In this document: one piece after another, positions 59,520 to 64,000 of the stretch
Layout of the letters: every line of letters starts with the position of its first letter
Numbering within the stretch: position 1 is the stretch's first letter
Assembly: GCA_022791055.1 (NCBI GenBank)
Contig: JAAVYI010000006.1
Location: 1 to 64,000, forward strand
From: Clostridia bacterium
GTDB lineage: Bacteria > Bacillota > Clostridia > Christensenellales > Pumilibacteraceae
Direction of reading: 5' to 3'
Length of the DNA: 64,000 nucleotides
Position numbers and translations under genes: made by a program
The notes under the pieces: model-generated
The model's database searches: none
What the model was told of the DNA's origin: nothing
What the model saw: only the letters and a program-made list of their open reading frames with translations

Positions 59520-59567
59520 ACGATTTGCGCCCGACTCGAAATTTATCCCGATTTCCGACCCGCTCTG

Positions 59568-59596
59568 TTGACGCCGCGCGATTTTCGTGGTACAAT
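59568..59596 (+). promoter_or_regulatory. Promoter of trmL; start point falls at the ATG
   Basis: TTGACG (59568-59573), 17 nt, TACAAT (59591-59596). The ATG at 59604 is only 8 nt beyond the -10 box, so the transcript would have no leader. Confidence 0.7.
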
Positions 59597-59603
59597 AGTT
59601 GCT

Positions 59604-60062
59604 ATGATAAACATCGTTTTGGTCGAACCGGAAATCCCCGCAAACACGGGCAACATATCGCGCACCTGTGCCGTCACGGGCGCAAGGCTGCATCTCATCG
59701 AGCCTTTGGGCTTCGACATCAGCGACAAGGCGGTCAAGCGCGCCGGCCTCGACTACTGGGACAAACTCGATTTGACGGTATATCCGTCGCTCGACGACTT
59801 TCTGACGAAACACGCGGGCGCAAACATGTATTATCTGTCGACCAAGGCCAAAAAGCGTTATACCGATATACGATACCCCGATGATTGCTATTTGCTGTTC
59901 GGCAAGGAGACCAAAGGTTTGCCCGAATCACTGGTATTCGGCACCGAAAATGCCTTGCGCATTCCCATGGGCAAAGACATTCGCTCGCTCAATCTTTCCA
60001 ACTCGGTCGCCATCGTCTTATACGAGGCGTTGCGGCAACAGGGATTCCCGCATTTGACATAA
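59604..60062 (+). CDS. trmL: tRNA (cytidine(34)-2'-O)-methyltransferase
   Basis: 152 residues, SPOUT knot methylase. Family motifs: MINIVLVEPEIPANTGNISRTCAVTGARLHLIEPLGF at the N-terminus, YLLFGKETKGLPE in the middle, and IPMGKDIRSLNLSNSVAIVLYEALRQ forming the SAM-binding knot. TrmL modifies the wobble base of tRNA-Leu. The ATG at 59604 aligns with the family start; no ribosome site precedes it. Confidence 0.95.
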   Translation: MINIVLVEPEIPANTGNISRTCAVTGARLHLIEPLGFDISDKAVKRAGLDYWDKLDLTVYPSLDDFLTKHAGANMYYLSTKAKKRYTDIRYPDDCYLLFGKETKGLPESLVFGTENALRIPMGKDIRSLNLSNSVAIVLYEALRQQGFPHLT

Positions 60063-60072
60063 AATACGCTTA

Positions 60073-60109
60073 CAAAAACGCAGTCGGCGACATGGCCGAC
60101 TGCGTTTTT
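60073..60109. terminator. Bidirectional intrinsic terminator
   Basis: AAAACGCAGTCGGC (60075-60088) and GCCGACTGCGTTTT (60095-60108), perfect 14-bp stem with A- and T-runs. It is shared by trmL and the converging exonuclease gene. Confidence 0.92.
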
Positions 60110-61521
60110 CAATTCGCATTTTCGTGTTGTGCGGCAACTGCATTCTCTGCGTCGCCCTGCTTGGCTTTGGACGGGCGGCGACGGCGGCGTTTCTTGCGTG
60201 GCGCGTCGCCGACGGGCGGGAGCGGTTGCGCCGGGCGCTCGTAGGGAGATGCCAACAGCGTGATCAGTTCCGCGACGTTGATCGTCCGTACCCCGCGGCC
60301 GGCGCGCGAATGTAACGCCAAAATGCGCAGATCATGCGTGTCGTCGATTTGCTCGGGTGTGTTGAGTACAAAATACCTAGCTCCGCGCACGCGCGGCGTC
60401 ACCGACCCGCCGCGGCTTGTGATCTCGCGGTACAGCTGCTCGTAGATATACAGGCGGTCGGCGCTCGAATTGAACACAAAGCGCTCGCCTTTCATGTCGC
60501 CGTCCGCTGCCGTCGGGTAGCGTTTTTTCAAATATTCTTCGTAAGAGATATTGACGCCGGACAGCGCGGTGATTTTGGTCGGCTTAAAGTCCAGTCCGTC
60601 GCAGTCGTCGGCCGTCATCCCTAAGTCTGTGACCAGCGTCTTGAAGAAAATCGCGTCGGTCTGCCCGGCCATTTCGTACTCGTCGATACACGTCGTTACC
60701 GTCTTATCGGCGGCGTGCAAGCACCCGGTAATGCGGCCGCCCGCCCGTAGCAACCGTTCGGCCACGCGGCTGACGTCCTGATCGGCCGACAGTGACCCGG
60801 CAAAGCAGAACGTGCGGTTGTTATAGCCCGGTTTCGGCTCGACGTTGCCGTCGAACTTGACAACCGTATCGAACAGCGCGTTCTGGTTTTCGATATGCTT
60901 TAGCGCCTTATGCGACACCGACTCGATATAGCAACGCCGCATCATGCCCTTTTCCAGTCGCCCGAAGTGAAAGCCGAACTTTTCTTCGAGATCCGCTAAA
61001 CCGCAGTCGGCCTGTTGCAAAAGCCGACGCAACACCTCCAAGGTCGCGGCGGCGTCCTCGGTCGGGTCGTGCGCCTCGAACTCGAAACCGAACTGTTCGG
61101 CGAGATGCGACAGCGAGCGCGCCTCTTGCGTCCCCGTCACCGCCGAATACACGACGACGGTATCGAGAAAGTCGAACGTCGGCATCGGCAGCTTATAGTG
61201 ATGACAGGCCTCGATGATCATGCGTACGTCGTTATCGATCGCGTGTCCGACGACCAACGTATCTTCTTCGAGCAGCTTGAACAGCTCGCGCCCCGCGCCG
61301 CCGAACGTCGGCTCTTTTTTGAGGTCGTCGAAGGTGAACGGAAACTTGATCTTGCTGCCGGTGTTCTTGCGCCGCGTCACGGGGTTGTACAGCCTTGTAT
61401 AACGGGCGGTCTCGCGCAAACCCAAATCGGCCGACACCGCGCCAGACCAGCATATCGACCAATACAGATAGGAATTGAACAGCTCGAAGTCGAGCGAAAC
61501 GATGTTTTTGTATTGTCTCAT
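60109..61521 (-). CDS. DEDDh 3'-5' exonuclease with BRCT-like domain
   Basis: 470 residues. Exonuclease motifs: D11 and E13 (SLDFEL), D96/D98 in GHAIDNDVR, and H151 with D156 in HDPTEDA. Residues ~235-320 look like a BRCT domain (NRTFCFAGSLSADQDVSRVAERLLRAGGRITGCLHAADKTVTTCID). A further alpha/beta segment and a Lys/Arg-rich tail (RKKRRRRRPSKAKQGD) follow. This DnaQ-plus-BRCT layout suggests DNA repair or proofreading. The ATG overlaps the gatB stop codon (ATGA), so translation is coupled. Confidence 0.8.
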   Translation of the reverse strand: MRQYKNIVSLDFELFNSYLYWSICWSGAVSADLGLRETARYTRLYNPVTRRKNTGSKIKFPFTFDDLKKEPTFGGAGRELFKLLEEDTLVVGHAIDNDVRMIIEACHHYKLPMPTFDFLDTVVVYSAVTGTQEARSLSHLAEQFGFEFEAHDPTEDAAATLEVLRRLLQQADCGLADLEEKFGFHFGRLEKGMMRRCYIESVSHKALKHIENQNALFDTVVKFDGNVEPKPGYNNRTFCFAGSLSADQDVSRVAERLLRAGGRITGCLHAADKTVTTCIDEYEMAGQTDAIFFKTLVTDLGMTADDCDGLDFKPTKITALSGVNISYEEYLKKRYPTAADGDMKGERFVFNSSADRLYIYEQLYREITSRGGSVTPRVRGARYFVLNTPEQIDDTHDLRILALHSRAGRGVRTINVAELITLLASPYERPAQPLPPVGDAPRKKRRRRRPSKAKQGDAENAVAAQHENAN

Positions 61522-62933
61522 TGCAACAGTTTTCCCAGTAGCTCGTTGATGATTTTGGGGTTGGCCTTGCCCTTGGTCGCTTTCATTGCCTGTCCGACAA
61601 AGAACGCCGCCGCCTTGGTGTTGCCGCCCTTATAATCGGCGACCGGTTTCGGGTTGTCGGCAATGATCTTTTTCAAGACTTCTTCGATCTCGCCCGCGTC
61701 GTTGTTCTGTTTTAGCCCGAGCGCCTCGACCGCCGCCGACGGACTCTCGTCGGTACCCCAAATGCGTTCGAGTACGCCGCGGCTGGCCGCTAAGGACACT
61801 TCGCCCTTTTCGACGAGCGCCAAAATTTCCGCCACCTGCGCCGCCGTGACCTTAATCGCTACGTCCTCGCTGCCCTCGGTCTTGCCGAGCCGTAGCACCT
61901 CGCTCATGATATAGTTGGACGCCTTTTTGGGCGGCGCGCCCAATGCTACCGTCGCGTCGAACAGATCGGCGACGTCGCGGTCGGCCGTCAGAATGCCTGC
62001 GTCGTAGTCGGGTAAACCGAGCGTATCGACGTAGCGCGCAATGCGCTCGTGCTTGAGCGGCGGGATCTCGCTTTGTAAGCGCGCGATGTCGGCGTCGTCC
62101 ATAACGACCGGCATCAGATCGGGTTCGGGGAAATAGCGGTAGTCGTGCGCGTTCTCCTTGCCGCGCATCGAGTAACCCTCGCCGGCCGCGTCGTCGAATC
62201 GCCGCGTCTCCTGCTCGACCTTTCCGCCCGCCTCCAAAATTTCGGTTTGGCGGCCGATCTCGAAAGCGATACTGCGCGCCACGCTGCGGAACGAATTTAA
62301 ATTTTTGGTCTCGGTGCGCGTCCCCAGTTCGCCTGCGGGCGCCATAGAAAGATTGACGTCGCAGCGGAGACTACCCTCTTGCATCTTGACGTCGGAAACG
62401 CCGGTATATTTCAGACGGCTTTTGAGTTCTTCCAAAAACGCCAGCGTGTCCTCGGCCGAATGGAGATCGGGTTCGGTGACGATCTCCATCAAGGGAACGC
62501 CGCAACGGTTATAGTCGACGTGCGTCACGCCGCCGGAATGCACCAGTTTGCCCGCGTCCTCCTCGAGGTGAATGCGGTTGATACGCACCGTCTTTTTGAC
62601 GCCGCCCGACACGTATTCGATCTTGCCCGCTTTACACAGCGGCAAGTCGTACTGGCTGGTCTGCCACGCTTTGGGGAGATCGGGATAGAAATAATTTTTG
62701 CGGTCCCACTTGCTGTAGCGGCTGATCTCGCAGTCCATGGCAAGCCCGGCTTTGACGGTGTATTCGACCGCCGTGCGGTTTAAGACCGGCAGCACCCCGG
62801 GAAAGCCGGAGCAGACCGGGCAGCAGTGGCTGTTCGGCTCGCCGCCGAACACGTTGGGACACGAGCAGAAAATTTTGCTCGCCGTTTTCAGTTCGCAGTG
62901 GACTTCCAGTCCGATCGTCGGGATCAAATTCAT
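61518..62933 (-). CDS. gatB: Asp-tRNA(Asn)/Glu-tRNA(Gln) amidotransferase subunit B
   Basis: 471 residues. N-terminal IGLEVHCELKTASKIFCSC with zinc ligands (CSCP...CCPVC), the family core LPVLNRTAVEYTVKAGLAMDCEISRYSKWDRKNYFYPDLPKAWQTSQYDLPLC, and the C-terminal tRNA-binding helical and YqeY-like domain. It selects misacylated tRNA and phosphorylates it for amidation. GGAGG precedes the ATG, which overlaps the gatA stop (ATGA). Confidence 0.96.
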   Translation of the reverse strand: MNLIPTIGLEVHCELKTASKIFCSCPNVFGGEPNSHCCPVCSGFPGVLPVLNRTAVEYTVKAGLAMDCEISRYSKWDRKNYFYPDLPKAWQTSQYDLPLCKAGKIEYVSGGVKKTVRINRIHLEEDAGKLVHSGGVTHVDYNRCGVPLMEIVTEPDLHSAEDTLAFLEELKSRLKYTGVSDVKMQEGSLRCDVNLSMAPAGELGTRTETKNLNSFRSVARSIAFEIGRQTEILEAGGKVEQETRRFDDAAGEGYSMRGKENAHDYRYFPEPDLMPVVMDDADIARLQSEIPPLKHERIARYVDTLGLPDYDAGILTADRDVADLFDATVALGAPPKKASNYIMSEVLRLGKTEGSEDVAIKVTAAQVAEILALVEKGEVSLAASRGVLERIWGTDESPSAAVEALGLKQNNDAGEIEEVLKKIIADNPKPVADYKGGNTKAAAFFVGQAMKATKGKANPKIINELLGKLLQ

Positions 62934-64000
62934 TTCGCACCTCCTAACGCCTCGAAACCGGCGGCCAGTCCCAAAAGCGCGCGGTCGTCGTAAGCCTTGC
63001 CGATCAGTTGCAACCCGATCGGCAGTCCCGTCTTATCGCGGCCGCAGTTGACACTGATCCCCGGCAGTCCCGCGATATTGACCGGCACGGTGTACGCGTC
63101 GGACAGATAGACTTCGGCCGGCGAACTGTTTTGCCCCGCTTTGGGCGCGGTCGTCGGCGCGGTCGGACAGACGAGCGCGTCGCACAGAGACAGTGCCGCG
63201 TCGAAGTCGCGCTTAATGAGCGTGCGCACTTTGAGCGCTTTTAAATAGTACGCGTCGTAATAGCCGCTCGACAGCACGTAGTTGCCGATCATGATGCGGC
63301 GCTTGACCTCGTCGCCGAAACCTTGCGTGCGCGTCTTAACATACAGATCGATATAGTCGGTATAGTCTCCCGCTTTTGCGCGGAAACCGTATTTGACGCC
63401 GTCGTAACGCGCCAAGTTGGTGGCGGCCTCGGCCGAACTTAAGATATAGTAGCACGCGAGCGCCGCGGAGAACGAGTCGATCGACACGTCGACAAGCGTC
63501 GCGCCGGCGCGTTCGGCGGCACGTAATTGCGCCTCGATCGCCGCGCGGATCTCGGGGTGCAAGTCGTCGGTGAAAAACTGCTTGGCAACGCCGATCCGCT
63601 TTCCTTTCAGACTGCCGTCGAGGTTTTGCATGACGGGATATTGCCCGGCAAACGAAGTCGAATCGCGGCCGTCGTGTCCGGCGATGACGTCGAACAAAAG
63701 CCCCGCGTCGGCGACCGTTTTGGTCACCGGGCCGATCTGGTCGAGCGAGGACGCAAACGCCACTAGTCCGTAGCGCGAAACGAGCGAATAGGTCGGCTTG
63801 TATCCCACCACGCCGCAGAACGACGCAGGCTGCCGAATGCTGCCGCCGGTATCCGATCCGAGCGCCGCAAAACAGGTGTCGGCCGCGACCGCCGCCGCGC
63901 TGCCGCCCGAACTGCCGCCCGGCACGTGCGCAACGTCGACCGGGTTTTTGACCGCGCCGAAATACGAGTTGGCGCTCGCGCTGCCCATGGCGAACTCGTC
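62930..64000 (-). CDS. gatA: Amidotransferase subunit A (partial, C-terminal 356 residues)
   Basis: The reading frame runs off the window at 64000, so the N-terminus and the catalytic Lys are missing. The visible part begins DEFAMGSASANS and carries the amidase Ser-cisSer region GGSSGGSAAAVAA and GSDTGGSIRQPASFCGVVGYKPTYSLVSRYGL. GatA makes ammonia from glutamine and channels it to GatB. The stop codon TGA overlaps the gatB ATG. Confidence 0.95.
   Translation of the reverse strand, partial: DEFAMGSASANSYFGAVKNPVDVAHVPGGSSGGSAAAVAADTCFAALGSDTGGSIRQPASFCGVVGYKPTYSLVSRYGLVAFASSLDQIGPVTKTVADAGLLFDVIAGHDGRDSTSFAGQYPVMQNLDGSLKGKRIGVAKQFFTDDLHPEIRAAIEAQLRAAERAGATLVDVSIDSFSAALACYYILSSAEAATNLARYDGVKYGFRAKAGDYTDYIDLYVKTRTQGFGDEVKRRIMIGNYVLSSGYYDAYYLKALKVRTLIKRDFDAALSLCDALVCPTAPTTAPKAGQNSSPAEVYLSDAYTVPVNIAGLPGISVNCGRDKTGLPIGLQLIGKAYDDRALLGLAAGFEALGGAK

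Overview
The window (about 55-58% G+C by eye) looks like a chromosomal segment of a Bacillota/Clostridia-type, probably gut or rumen-associated and possibly uncultured bacterium. Evidence: strong AGGAGG-type ribosome sites, a YabP-like sporulation gene, a rubredoxin-first ('reverse') rubrerythrin with a PerR-type regulator, GatA-GatB, an ABC-F protein of the YkpA/YbiT type, and many lipoproteins with MKKK...GC signal peptides. No phage, transposase, integrase or CRISPR array is visible.

Layout. 1-4.7 kb: a tRNA-Arg gene (minus strand) and a very large membrane-anchored M60-type metallopeptidase with C-terminal binding domains (plus strand). 4.75-28.9 kb: sixteen consecutive minus-strand genes forming a Gram-positive polysaccharide-utilisation locus, with a divergent AraC-type regulator at 29.08-29.88 kb. 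The locus holds a sugar ABC transporter without its own ATPase, large Ig-like surface proteins, two DUF4838 proteins (one a lipoprotein, one cytosolic), two Gfo/Idh oxidoreductase plus TIM-barrel epimerase pairs, and a complete D-glucuronate route (UxaC, SDR-type fructuronate reductase, UxuA, KdgK, KDPG aldolase). Together they suggest capture and intracellular breakdown of a uronic-acid-containing glycan down to pyruvate and glyceraldehyde-3-phosphate. 29.9-32.8 kb: a Na/Pi-type transporter and a CaCA cation antiporter behind a yybP-ykoY (Mn2+) riboswitch. 32.8-34.4 kb: an unrecognised coiled-coil protein behind a long leader with an intrinsic terminator. 34.4-39.7 kb: GH20 hexosaminidase, a small conserved protein, a TldD/TldE pair, and a small membrane protein. 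39.7-44.7 kb: two secreted repeat lipoproteins. 44.8-46.8 kb: rubrerythrin/PerR and a 31%-cysteine small protein. 46.8-49.9 kb: ABC-F ATPase and the rpsF-ssb-rpsR operon. 49.9-56 kb: a DUF4130/radical-SAM pair, FabV, Tex. 56.1-59.4 kb: YabP-like and YabQ-like genes, an SGNH hydrolase and a GH3 glycosidase. 59.6-64 kb: TrmL, a DEDDh exonuclease with a BRCT-like domain, GatB and the C-terminal part of GatA (cut by the window end).

The least ordinary signals are non-coding or regulatory. (i) A G10 run puts the signal peptide of the solute-binding lipoprotein out of frame with its mature part. (ii) A C8 run fills the promoter spacer of tldD. (iii) A 240-bp multi-stem element occurs twice, each time directly upstream of a start codon, with most of the changes I traced falling in loops or wobble pairs. 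(iv) A ~78-nt hairpin family has three copies inside minus-strand operons. (v) A MITE-like repeat family has three copies, one abutting a shortened KDPG aldolase gene. (vi) A strong attenuator precedes an uncharacterised gene. (vii) Two ATG codons lie where transcription should begin, suggesting leaderless mRNAs.
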